Position numbers and translations under genes: made by a program. Shown here one piece after another: positions 8,181 to 14,240 of a stretch of DNA of 17,959 nucleotides; the stretch's first letter is position 1; every line of letters starts with the position of its first letter. The notes beneath the pieces are model-generated. The model searched no databases, was not told the DNA's origin, and saw only the letters and a program-made list of their open reading frames with translations. The DNA is from an uncultured Collinsella sp. (lineage in GTDB: Bacteria; Actinomycetota; Coriobacteriia; Coriobacteriales; Coriobacteriaceae), in NCBI GenBank assembly GCA_900547025.1, contig UREZ01000034.1, positions 1-17,959 of the forward strand. Reading direction: 5' to 3'.

Positions 8181-8720
8181 CTACTCGGCAGCAGCCTCAG
8201 TCTCGACCTCGGCGGTCTCGGCCTCGGCGACCTCAGCGGCCTCCTCGACCTCAGCCTCGGCAGCGAGCTCCTCGGCGGTAACGCCGACGAGAACGACAAC
8301 CTCGGCCTTGATCTCGCGGTACAGCGAGATGGCAACGGTGTGGGCACCGGCAACCTTGATGGGCTTACCGAGCTCGACGCGCTTGCGGTCGATGTCCATA
8401 CCGAGCTGAGCCTTGATGGCGTCAGCGATCATAGCGGCGGTAACGGAGCCAAAGAGGATGCCCTCGTCGCCGACCTTGACGTCAACGGTGACCGTCTTGC
8501 CCTCGAAGGCAGCCTTGGTCTCGTTGGCGGTAGCCAGACGGACGGCCTCGCGCTTGGCGATGTTGTTGCGACGCTCGTCAAGCTGCTTGAGGTTGCCCTT
8601 GGTGGCGGCAACAGCGAGCTTCTTGGGGAACAGGAAGTTCTCAGCGTAACCCTGAGCGACCTCTACGACGTCACCCTCGCCGCCCTTGCCCTTGATCTCA
8701 TCGAGAAGAATAACCTTCAT
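8181..8720 (-). CDS. rplI: 50S ribosomal protein bL9 with an acidic C-terminal extension
   Basis: 179 residues against the usual 147-150. Residues 1-50 are the typical N-terminal RNA-binding domain (MKVILLDEIKGKGGEGDVVEV, then YAENFLFPKKLA). After the long connecting helix, the C-terminal domain runs to about residue 148 (KAEVVVLV). Residues 149-179 are a low-complexity tail made almost only of Ala, Glu, Val and Thr. bL9 binds domain V of 23S rRNA and reaches out to limit frameshifting. The ATG at 8720 has GGGAG about seven bases upstream. It is the last gene of the operon, 15 bases after rpsR. The acidic tail is unusual in length but follows smoothly in frame, so it is not a frameshift artefact. 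Confidence 0.97.
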   Translation of the reverse strand: MKVILLDEIKGKGGEGDVVEVAQGYAENFLFPKKLAVAATKGNLKQLDERRNNIAKREAVRLATANETKAAFEGKTVTVDVKVGDEGILFGSVTAAMIADAIKAQLGMDIDRKRVELGKPIKVAGAHTVAISLYREIKAEVVVLVGVTAEELAAEAEVEEAAEVAEAETAEVETEAAAE

Positions 8721-8735
8721 GATGCGTCTCCCTTC

Positions 8736-9002
8736 TTAGCCGCGGTCGCGGTTGCCACGAGAGGAAACCACGGGGACGGTGTACGGCAGGAGAGCCATCT
8801 CGCGGGCGCGCTTGATGGCGTTGGCGATGTCATGCTGATGCTGCGTGCAAGCGCCAGTGACGCGACGGGGCTTGATCTTGCCACGGTCGGTCATGTACTT
8901 ACGGAGAAGCTGAGTGTCCTTATAGTCGATGAACTCAGTGTTCTCCTTGCAGAACTGGCAGTACTTACGACGCGGCTGACGTGCAGAAAAATCATTAGCC
9001 AT
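8736..9002 (-). CDS. rpsR: 30S ribosomal protein bS18, cysteine-containing (zinc-binding type)
   Basis: 88 residues from the ATG at 9002, which has AAAGG about eight bases upstream. An in-frame longer reading frame reaches 9053 but adds a non-conserved stretch. The core (YCQFCKE at 14-20, LLRKYMTDRGKIKPRR at 32-47, then RAREMALLPY) is classic bS18, which pairs with bS6 on the 30S platform. Cys15, Cys18, Cys52 and His55 form a CXXC plus CXXH set, so this looks like the zinc-binding (C+) form. Many actinobacteria also carry a zinc-free paralogue used in zinc starvation, but none is seen in this window. Its place between ssb and rplI is the common bacterial order. Confidence 0.97.
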   Translation of the reverse strand: MANDFSARQPRRKYCQFCKENTEFIDYKDTQLLRKYMTDRGKIKPRRVTGACTQHQHDIANAIKRAREMALLPYTVPVVSSRGNRDRG

Positions 9003-9074
9003 GTCAAAATACCTTTCATTTGGCAACTTCGGCGAACCGAAGCCGCCTCTCACTCAAAAATAGGTGAACAACCC

Positions 9075-9527
9075 TTAGAACGGGATGTCCTCATCGTAGA
9101 CGTCGACCGCGGGCGGCGTAGCCACCGGCGCGGCAGGACGTGCTGCGGGCGCGGAAGCTGCGGGGGCGTAACCGCCCTGGTCGTAGCCACCCTGGCCACC
9201 ACGGGAGCTCATAAACTCGATCTCATCGACGATGACCTCAAGCTTGCTCCGGCGCTGGCCGTCGCGCTCCCAAGAGCTGTAGCGCAGCTTGCCCTCGATC
9301 GCGACCTTGTTTCCCTTTGCCAGGAAACGGCTCACGGCCTCGGCGCGGGTGCCGAACATGGTGCAGTCGACAAAGTTGGGATAGTCCTCCCACTCGCCAG
9401 TCTGCGCGTTGCGGCGACGATCGTTCACGGCGACGCCAAAGGACAGAACCTGGGTTCCGCCGGCGGTGGCGCGCAGCTCGGGATCGCGGGTGAGGTTACC
9501 GGTGATGTTCACTCGATTGATGCTCAT
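9075..9527 (-). CDS. ssb: Single-stranded DNA-binding protein
   Basis: 150 residues. The OB fold covers about residues 1-108 (MSINRVNITGNLTRDPELR at the start, with FVDCTMFGTRAEAVSRFLAKG in the middle). A Gly, Ala and Pro-rich disordered linker spans about 109-141. The extreme C-terminus is the acidic tip DEDIPF, which docks partner proteins such as primase, RecO and exonuclease I. It coats single-stranded DNA as a tetramer during replication and repair. The ATG at 9527 has AGAGGAAG about nine bases upstream. It lies between rpsF (48-base gap) and rpsR (72-base gap), the usual position. Confidence 0.97.
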   Translation of the reverse strand: MSINRVNITGNLTRDPELRATAGGTQVLSFGVAVNDRRRNAQTGEWEDYPNFVDCTMFGTRAEAVSRFLAKGNKVAIEGKLRYSSWERDGQRRSKLEVIVDEIEFMSSRGGQGGYDQGGYAPAASAPAARPAAPVATPPAVDVYDEDIPF

Positions 9528-9575
9528 AACTCACTACTTCCTCTTGGGGCACAAGCCCAGTCCAAAACGACAGTC

Positions 9576-9869
9576 TTACTCCTGGTCGTCGCGACGGACG
9601 ATCATGTGGCGGACCACAGCGTCGGTGATGCGCAGGACGCGATCAAGCTCGGCGATCTGGGTAGGATCTGCGTGGAAGTTGATGAGGGTGTAGTCACCAT
9701 CGGTGAGGTCGTTGATCTCGTAGGCGAGCTTGCGCTTGCCCCACTCGTCAACGGAGTCGACCTTGCCAGCGCCCTCAGCGATCGTGGTATCGATACGCTT
9801 CATAACAGCGAGACGAGTCTCGGGGTCGAGCGACGGGTCAACAAAGAACAGCAGTTCATAAGCCTTCAT
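9576..9869 (-). CDS. rpsF: 30S ribosomal protein bS6
   Basis: 97 residues from the ATG at 9869, preceded by AGGAGGTGA at ideal distance. A longer in-frame start at 9890 would run through that site and is rejected. Features of bS6 are MKAYELLFFVDPSLD at the start, EWGKRKLAYEIND at 42-54, YTLINFHA at 60-67 and ITDAVVRHMIVRRDDQE at the end. It forms a heterodimer with bS18, encoded two genes downstream, on the 30S platform. It is the first gene of the operon and has a promoter at 9941-9969 and a hairpin leader at 9897-9923. Confidence 0.97.
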   Translation of the reverse strand: MKAYELLFFVDPSLDPETRLAVMKRIDTTIAEGAGKVDSVDEWGKRKLAYEINDLTDGDYTLINFHADPTQIAELDRVLRITDAVVRHMIVRRDDQE

Positions 9870-9896
9870 ATTGTCACCTCCTCTGGGCAAATGTGG

Positions 9897-9923
9897 CTTC
9901 AGGTCGTGAAGGTGCGCCTGAAG
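9897..9923 (-). promoter_or_regulatory. Hairpin in the rpsF leader, candidate S6:S18 autoregulatory site
   Basis: A perfect 7-bp stem (CTTCAGG with CCTGAAG) and a 13-base loop lie between the promoter and the rpsF Shine-Dalgarno site. Many bacteria carry an RNA motif here that binds the S6:S18 complex and represses the operon. The position fits, but I cannot confirm the conserved loop bases of that motif, so the assignment is an inference. Confidence 0.45.
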
Positions 9924-9940
9924 CAGGAAAAGACTTGGTA

Positions 9941-9969
9941 ATAATATCTTTCAACCTCCTAGGCTGCAA
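9941..9969 (-). promoter_or_regulatory. Sigma-70-type promoter of the rpsF operon
   Basis: On the minus strand, TTGCAG (9964-9969) and TATTAT (9941-9946) are separated by exactly 17 bases, close to the consensus for the main housekeeping sigma factor. A 6-bp inverted repeat (GCTGCA at 9963-9968, TGCAGC at 9975-9980) overlaps the -35 element and could be an operator. Confidence 0.75.
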
Positions 9970-9980
9970 GAATATGCAGC

Positions 9981-10329
9981 TACAACCTCATGACCTCCAC
10001 ATATGCCCATACTCGCACGGTGTTTCATGCGCATTCCAACCAAATGCCGACCAAATGCTTGACGGATTTGTGGACAAGATACGGTGCCGCGGGGACAAGC
10101 TGAGCCAAGTCGCAGGTCAACGGGCGCATGGTTGTGGTCGCAAAATGCATACCAGTGGCCCACAGCACCACCCAAAGATTTTTAAATTCATTGCCAAATC
10201 GCTTATAAATACCCCTTTTGAACAATTGAGTTGATCAACTACGCTGGTCGGAAGTCGTTTTTTGGCATCTCAAACCCCGCTGCAACGCTAAACGCGGCCA
10301 AGCGTTTTAAAAAATGCCAACTTTTCTGT
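9981..10329. other. Intergenic stretch with no recognised gene
   Basis: About 350 bases between the rpsF promoter and the tRNA-Ser promoter. The reading frames here have no family resemblance, and one overlaps the rpsF promoter, so I call none of them. Visible small items are two direct copies of ACCAAATGC 11 bases apart (10039-10058), an AT-rich patch at 10170-10225, and a perfect 12-base palindrome AGTTGATCAACT at 10229-10240. A single DnaA-box-like TGTGGACAA (10069-10077) is one mismatch from consensus and stands alone. Confidence 0.5.
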
Positions 10330-10357
10330 TTGCACTTTGCGATTCCTCGTGTATACT
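10330..10357 (+). promoter_or_regulatory. Promoter of the tRNA-Ser genes
   Basis: TTGCAC (10330-10335) and TATACT (10352-10357) are separated by 16 bases, about 17 bases before the first tRNA. Both hexamers are close to the sigma-70 consensus. Confidence 0.75.
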
Positions 10358-10373
10358 GACTTTCGCATTTAAC

Positions 10374-10464
10374 GGAGAGTTGTCCGAGTGGCCGAAGGAG
10401 CACGATTGGAAATCGTGTAGGCGTCAAAAGCGTCTCCAGGGTTCAAATCCCTGACTCTCCGCCA
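10374..10464 (+). tRNA. tRNA-Ser, anticodon GGA
   Basis: 91 bases including an encoded CCA. The acceptor stem is GGAGAGT with ACTCTCC. The anticodon stem CACGA/TCGTG presents the loop TTGGAAA with anticodon GGA, which reads UCC and UCU. The long variable arm typical of class II serine tRNAs and the T-loop TTCAAAT are present. Confidence 0.96.
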
Positions 10465-10472
10465 GTTAATTC

Positions 10473-10503
10473 CAAAGCAGGCCTTTGAGCCTGCTTTGTT
10501 TTT
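10473..10503 (+). terminator. Terminator between the two tRNA-Ser genes
   Basis: A perfect 10-bp stem (CAAAGCAGGC with GCCTGCTTTG, 6-base loop) is followed by TTTTT. Because no separate promoter is visible before the second tRNA, this may act as a partial stop that lowers its dosage. Confidence 0.8.
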
Positions 10504-10512
10504 ACCCCACGC

Positions 10513-10603
10513 GGAGGGGTGGCAGAGTGGTTGAATGCGGCGGTCTCGAAAACCGTTTGGCCTGTATAAGGTCACGAGGGTTCGAATCCCTCCTCCTCCG
10601 CCA
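10513..10603 (+). tRNA. tRNA-Ser, anticodon CGA
   Basis: 91 bases with encoded CCA. The acceptor stem GGAGGGG/CTCCTCC contains one G-T pair. The anticodon arm GCGGT/ACCGT has the loop CTCGAAA, giving anticodon CGA for UCG. A long variable arm and the T-loop TTCGAAT are present. Its last 25 bases before the final A are repeated in inverted orientation at 10669-10693. Confidence 0.96.
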
Positions 10604-10614
10604 TTTTGGTTGAG

Positions 10615-10642
10615 AAAGCTCCCAAGAATGGGAGCTTTTTTT
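10615..10642 (+). terminator. Terminator after tRNA-Ser(CGA)
   Basis: A perfect 10-bp stem (AAAGCTCCCA with TGGGAGCTTT) around a 4-base loop AGAA, followed by a run of T. Confidence 0.92.
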
Positions 10643-10668
10643 GTTTTGAGTCTCTAACAAGCAAATAC

Positions 10669-10693
10669 GGCGGAGGAGGAGGGATTCGAACCC
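10669..10693 (-). repeat. Inverted 25-base copy of the tRNA-Ser(CGA) 3' end
   Basis: This stretch is an exact reverse complement of 10578-10602 (T-arm, 3' acceptor strand, discriminator and first two bases of CCA). It begins with GGCGGAGG and ends with TCGAACCC. No matching 5' half lies on the minus strand, so it is not a functional tRNA. It may be an attachment-site relic or a tRNA fragment left by rearrangement. Confidence 0.85.
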
Positions 10694-10697
10694 GCCA

Positions 10698-10795
10698 GGG
10701 CGCGACGCGTAAAGAAAACGCGCCCGTGGCGCGTTTTTAGCGCAGCGCGGTCGGCGTAAGCCGACCGGATAAATTTTGAGCAAAGCTCAAAATTT
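10698..10795. repeat. Cluster of three perfect hairpins
   Basis: Hairpin A pairs 10715-10724 (AAAACGCGCC) with 10728-10737 and ends in a T run, so it could terminate plus-strand transcripts. Its left arm can instead pair with GGGCGCG at 10698-10704, giving two mutually exclusive folds. Hairpin B pairs CGGTCGGC (10748-10755) with 10760-10767 around GTAA. Hairpin C pairs AAATTTTGAGC (10771-10781) with 10785-10795 around AAA. No gene is seen. The rest of 10604-11021 up to the left repeat holds nothing else I can identify. Confidence 0.7.
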
Positions 10796-10850
10796 GAACA
10801 TCCCTCCTATTCAGCCACGCCCCCATCGTGGTCGATCCCAGCCCATATCT

Positions 10851-10917
10851 CAAACATGTACACCGCCCTCCAAAGATGTCAAAAAATGTCGTTTTTGGAG
10901 TGTGATGTACACGTTTG
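10851..10917 (+). repeat. Left 67-base palindromic repeat flanking the nuclease-like gene
   Basis: About 90% identical (7 mismatches by eye) to the reverse complement of 12052-12118. It starts CAAACATGTACA and ends near TGTACACGTTTG, so it is itself an imperfect palindrome (CTCCAAA against TTTGGAG in the middle). The apex holds two direct ATGTC copies separated by a run of A. The form suggests a dispersed REP- or MITE-like element. Confidence 0.85.
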
Positions 10918-11021
10918 CATACGACGCGCACCGAGCATGAGTCGATTTGCTTGCATCCGGTATATTTCCCCACCTCAACGGACATAAGAGTTTGGTGTCA
11001 GCTCGAAGCGAGAGGCCCCCA

Positions 11022-12029
11022 ATGGATACTCCTGTTCTCATTTCGCATAAAACGGCGTGGCTCGTCCATCATGCACCGCGGAACCTGGTTCAAGCCGTCG
11101 CACAACGCGACTACCAGATAGGTGTGCGGGGCCTCTCTACCCAGCAACGCATCGCGCGCATTCGGCAGGCACTTACCGACTGCGGCATTCCGTCCACCAT
11201 GCTCAAGACTATCGACATCTCCGTAGTATTTGCTTTCGAGCGAATTCGCACCAACGGTGTCACCTGCCACGTTCTCGGCCAAAACCTACCCTACGACCAT
11301 ATTGACGAGCTTACGCCCGGCATCTTTATCACCGACGAAGCCTTCACCTTCGTGCTCGCTGCCGAGTGGATGGATAGGATCGAATACCTCGAGTATGGTT
11401 ACGAAGTTTGCGGCGACTATCGCATGGGGCTCAATTCCTCTGACCCTTACACTGAGCAACCAGCCACCACCTCCAAGGACGAAATTGTCGAGCTACTCGA
11501 TCGGCACCCTGGCAAACCCGGTGCCACACGCGCCAGACTCGCGCTCAGACACATCTACGACCACTCAGCCTCGCCCATGGAGACCGCATCGTCCATCACC
11601 CTCTCGCTCCCAACAAGCGAAGGCGGCATTGGTATCAGAGGTATCGAACTCAACAAACCGCTCGAAATCCCTCAACGTCTCTGGCATTGCACAAAAGCCC
11701 GATCGCTCAAAATCGACGCTCTTGTTACTTATCAGCGCAGAGAACTCGGCATCGAATATAAGGGCGGTTTTCACGACGAGACCGAGCGCAAGGGCGCAGA
11801 TGCGGAACGAGAGGCCGTACTCTCCCAAATGGGATATCGAATCGTTACGCTCACCTCGGCACAGTTCGCAAGTCAACTTGCCTTTCATCGCGCCATGAAC
11901 AGCATTCGCGAAGCACTCGGTATGCCCCGCTGCACGGACGCCGAGTACCAGCGAAAGCAAAACGAACTGCGCAAGGCACTTATCCGCAACTGGAAGAGCG
12001 CGCAAGGCGAAGACACGCCTTCCGAGTAG
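11022..12029 (+). CDS. Predicted PD-(D/E)XK (Vsr/DUF559-like) nuclease-fold protein, function unknown
   Basis: 335 residues from the ATG at 11022, which has GAGAGG six bases upstream. A TTG at 10947 would give 360 residues without a better ribosome site. The N-terminal part (ISHKTAWLVHH at 7-17) recalls AbiEi-like antitoxin or regulator domains. A middle segment carries LEYGYEVCGDYR (123-134) and SASPMETASS with LPTSEGGIG (182-204), a pattern I associate with multi-copy hypothetical proteins of Coriobacteriia. The C-terminal part resembles the DUF559/Vsr fold: Asp232 in KIDALV, Glu245 and Lys247 in GIEYK, then GADAEREAVLSQMGYRIVTLTSAQ. These residues could form an active site. It is a lone gene between two inverted 67-base repeats. 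No methylase, toxin or transposase partner is visible. The fold assignment is by eye, and nuclease activity is unproven. Confidence 0.75.
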   Translation: MDTPVLISHKTAWLVHHAPRNLVQAVAQRDYQIGVRGLSTQQRIARIRQALTDCGIPSTMLKTIDISVVFAFERIRTNGVTCHVLGQNLPYDHIDELTPGIFITDEAFTFVLAAEWMDRIEYLEYGYEVCGDYRMGLNSSDPYTEQPATTSKDEIVELLDRHPGKPGATRARLALRHIYDHSASPMETASSITLSLPTSEGGIGIRGIELNKPLEIPQRLWHCTKARSLKIDALVTYQRRELGIEYKGGFHDETERKGADAEREAVLSQMGYRIVTLTSAQFASQLAFHRAMNSIREALGMPRCTDAEYQRKQNELRKALIRNWKSAQGEDTPSE

Positions 12030-12051
12030 CGTCATCCCAGCGCGCCACACC

Positions 12052-12118
12052 AAAACATGTACATCACCCTCCAAAACCGACATTTTTTGACATCTTTGGA
12101 GGCTGATGTACATGTTTG
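12052..12118 (-). repeat. Right 67-base palindromic repeat flanking the nuclease-like gene
   Basis: Inverted partner of 10851-10917. This copy is the better palindrome: a 14-bp outer stem (AAACATGTACATCA with its complement), one mismatch, then an 8-bp inner stem CCTCCAAA/TTTGGAGG, with the direct ATGTC pair at the apex. It starts 22 bases after the stop codon, so its hairpin could also end or stabilise the transcript. Confidence 0.87.
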
Positions 12119-12232
12119 GAACCTATGACCATACCCGGTCCCGACCGTTTACCGAGCAATAGGGTCGCCACGCCCGCCAACCATGTACTATGTACGGGCA
12201 TTGTCTAAACCCACAACCCAAAGGACCCCATC

Positions 12233-12922
12233 TTGCCCGTCGTCGCCGCCATAACCATTACCTCACATGCCTCGGATGCCATGGTCGCTATTCCGTTTTG
12301 GCTCGAGATGTTCGCTGTTGTCGCTGCATCGATCTCGGGTGTGTTGGTTGCGCGCGAGCACAAGCTCGACCTGGTGGGCGCGGTCGCGCTCGCGGTGGTC
12401 TGCGGTCTGGGCGGCGGTCTCTTGCGCGACATGACGCTGCAGGTGGGCAACGTCTACATCCTCAACCAGCCAATGGCGCTGCCGCTCTCCATCGCCACGG
12501 CAGCCATCATCTACATTTTCCCGGCAATCGTCGACAAGCCCGAAAAACTCATCCCCTTGCTCGACATCATCTCGGTCGGCATCTATGCGGCAACCGGCGC
12601 AGACAAGGCACTGGTCTACGGTTTTGCGCCCGTCGTTTGCATCATGATGGGCTTCTTCACCGCAGTAGGTGGCGGCATGCTGCGCGACGGCTTTATGGGC
12701 GTGGTTCCGGGCATTTTCCAACGCACTAACTTTTATGCCATCGCGGCCATCGCCGGATCGACAAGCTACGTGTGTCTCGTTATGAGCGGCATCATGAGCA
12801 ATGTCGCCGCGCTGATCGTATGCGTTGTCGTGACCATGGGTCTGCGCTGGCTCTCGCTGCGCTTTGACATCAAAAGCCCCACCGAAGAAGACATCGCGCG
12901 CTTTTTGCATCGCAAAAAGTAG
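12233..12922 (+). CDS. TRIC-type channel family membrane protein (UPF0126, YicG/YadS-like)
   Basis: 229 residues from the TTG at 12233, preceded by AAGGA seven bases upstream. The next ATG (12281) lacks a good site and would cut the first helix region. About seven hydrophobic helices form two homologous halves, each with the family signature: GGGLLRD at 60-66 and GGGMLRD at 146-152. Members related to animal TRIC channels form trimers that conduct K+ or other cations, while bacterial versions are mostly of unknown physiological role. The C-terminal 20 residues are charged and cytoplasmic. It is the first of two plus-strand membrane genes after the repeat-bounded cassette, and they are 106 bases apart. 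The last codons and stop lie within a perfect 8-bp inverted repeat at 12901-12919. Confidence 0.93.
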   Translation: MPVVAAITITSHASDAMVAIPFWLEMFAVVAASISGVLVAREHKLDLVGAVALAVVCGLGGGLLRDMTLQVGNVYILNQPMALPLSIATAAIIYIFPAIVDKPEKLIPLLDIISVGIYAATGADKALVYGFAPVVCIMMGFFTAVGGGMLRDGFMGVVPGIFQRTNFYAIAAIAGSTSYVCLVMSGIMSNVAALIVCVVVTMGLRWLSLRFDIKSPTEEDIARFLHRKK

Positions 12923-13028
12923 GTAGCGCGGGCTCATCCTTCGAAATGCAACCGAGAGGTTCTTTTAGAGCGCCCACGCGTTGGGTACCCTGTTAGGTAT
13001 ATGCCGAGTATCTAACGAAGGATTCACT

Positions 13029-14174
13029 ATGCCCTGCAATCAACTCCCGTTGACCCAGCGCCGTAAAGCATGGGGCCGCATCACCATCCTATTCGCGCTC
13101 ATCGCGCTGGCGATCACCGTGCTTCCCACGGCGTCGTTCGCCGGCACGGACACCGCAGGAAACGTACTTGCGACCGACAATGACGCCAATCCGTCCGGCG
13201 TCGAAGGTGACCTGTACTGGGCAGGTCAGGCCCTCAACTTGGATGATGTGTCCATCGACCGCGATATCATCGCCGCGGGCGATACCCTCTCGATCCGTGA
13301 CTGCACAGTGGGCGGCGCCGTCCGTCTGGCGGCACGCACCATCGACATTGACAAGACCACGGTTGATGGCAGCGTGACCGTCGCTGGCCAGCATGTCGTG
13401 CTCAATTCCGACAGCACCGCCAACTGTTTCTACGCGATAGGCGAGACGGTTGCCCTGCGAGGCTCCACCAAGTCGGCAGCGCTCGCGGGCGATACGGTGA
13501 CCATCGATGGCACCGTCGAGGGCGATGTCGAGGTTTGGGCCGACAAGCTCATCCTGGGCAAGAACGCCCGCATCACCGGCACCGTGAACGCTCACGTCTC
13601 CGAGGACCCCGAGCGTGCCGCGGGAACCGAGGTCGGTGCGCTCAAGATCGACCGTACCGAGAACGAAGATACTTCCACCGTTAACGATGTCATCGGCGGT
13701 ATCGTCGCCGCGGCGCTTTCCACCTGCTTTGTCGCCCTGCTACTCGAGCTCGTCTTTCCGCGCGCGACCGCCAGCGCCGCCGGCATGCTCCACCAGCGCC
13801 CCATGCCCCTGTGGGTGAGCGGTCTTCTGGGCACGATTGCTATCATCCCCGCCGTCCTACTGCTGATTATCTCTATCGCCGGTCTGTCGCTTGCCGGAGC
13901 CCTCATGTGCGGTGTCATTGGCATCGCGCTGGTGTCGAGTGCCTTTGCAGGGTGCGCGATTGCACGCATGGTCGGACACAGCCAGAACCGCTACGCCATG
14001 GCAGCCGTTGGTGGCGTAATCGCAGGCGCCCTCACGGGGCTTCCCCTCGTAGGCGGCTTCATCAGCGGCGTGGCCTTTGTCTTTATGCTCGGCTACATCA
14101 TCCAAATCATCTGGCGCAACGCCCGCGTCAAGCCGCAGCAGCCGGCTAACACGCCAGGACTCCCCACCGCTTAG
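13029..14174 (+). CDS. Secreted bactofilin-like (polymer-forming) beta-repeat protein with C-terminal membrane domain
   Basis: 381 residues from the ATG at 13029, with GAAGGA six bases upstream. An upstream in-frame start at 12981 lacks a site and would spoil the signal sequence. Residues 1-38 form a signal peptide (basic RRKAWGR, hydrophobic ITILFALIALAITVL, cleavage after ASFA). Residues about 57-190 are short beta-repeats of the bactofilin or polymer-forming type (DLYWAGQALNL, GAVRLAARTIDI, GDVEVWADKLILG), which stack into a beta-helix. Residues 218-365 contain about four transmembrane helices rich in Gly, Ala and Ile. True bactofilins are cytoplasmic, so export plus a membrane anchor suggests an envelope scaffold or a sensor. 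The function is not known to me. Confidence 0.85.
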   Translation: MPCNQLPLTQRRKAWGRITILFALIALAITVLPTASFAGTDTAGNVLATDNDANPSGVEGDLYWAGQALNLDDVSIDRDIIAAGDTLSIRDCTVGGAVRLAARTIDIDKTTVDGSVTVAGQHVVLNSDSTANCFYAIGETVALRGSTKSAALAGDTVTIDGTVEGDVEVWADKLILGKNARITGTVNAHVSEDPERAAGTEVGALKIDRTENEDTSTVNDVIGGIVAAALSTCFVALLLELVFPRATASAAGMLHQRPMPLWVSGLLGTIAIIPAVLLLIISIAGLSLAGALMCGVIGIALVSSAFAGCAIARMVGHSQNRYAMAAVGGVIAGALTGLPLVGGFISGVAFVFMLGYIIQIIWRNARVKPQQPANTPGLPTA

Positions 14175-14180
14175 CCGCCA

Positions 14181-14215
14181 ACCACCACAAAGGGGCCAGG
14201 CACCTTTGTGGTGGT
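14181..14215. repeat. Perfect 13-bp hairpin after the beta-repeat protein gene
   Basis: ACCACCACAAAGG (14181-14193) pairs exactly with 14203-14215 around a 9-base loop. It starts 7 bases past the stop codon. No T run follows on either strand, so it is not a standard terminator, although it could block 3' exonucleases. Its regularity suggests a dispersed palindrome. Confidence 0.65.
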
Positions 14216-14240
14216 GCAGACCAGCTCAGTCCCTGTGCAC

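Noticed and set aside
9893..10234. Reading frame of 113 residues on the plus strand
   Set aside because: It overlaps the rpsF promoter and leader, has no ribosome site and no family resemblance.
10039..10240. Possible replication origin near the dnaB/ssb cluster
   Set aside because: Only one DnaA-box-like 9-mer with a mismatch, and no cluster of boxes or dnaA/dnaN gene in view.
10669..10810. Functional tRNA on the minus strand
   Set aside because: Only the T-arm and 3' acceptor strand are present. No D-arm, anticodon arm or complementary 5' acceptor strand is found.
10651..12130. CRISPR array
   Set aside because: The repeats are inverted, only two copies exist, and there are no regularly spaced units or cas genes.
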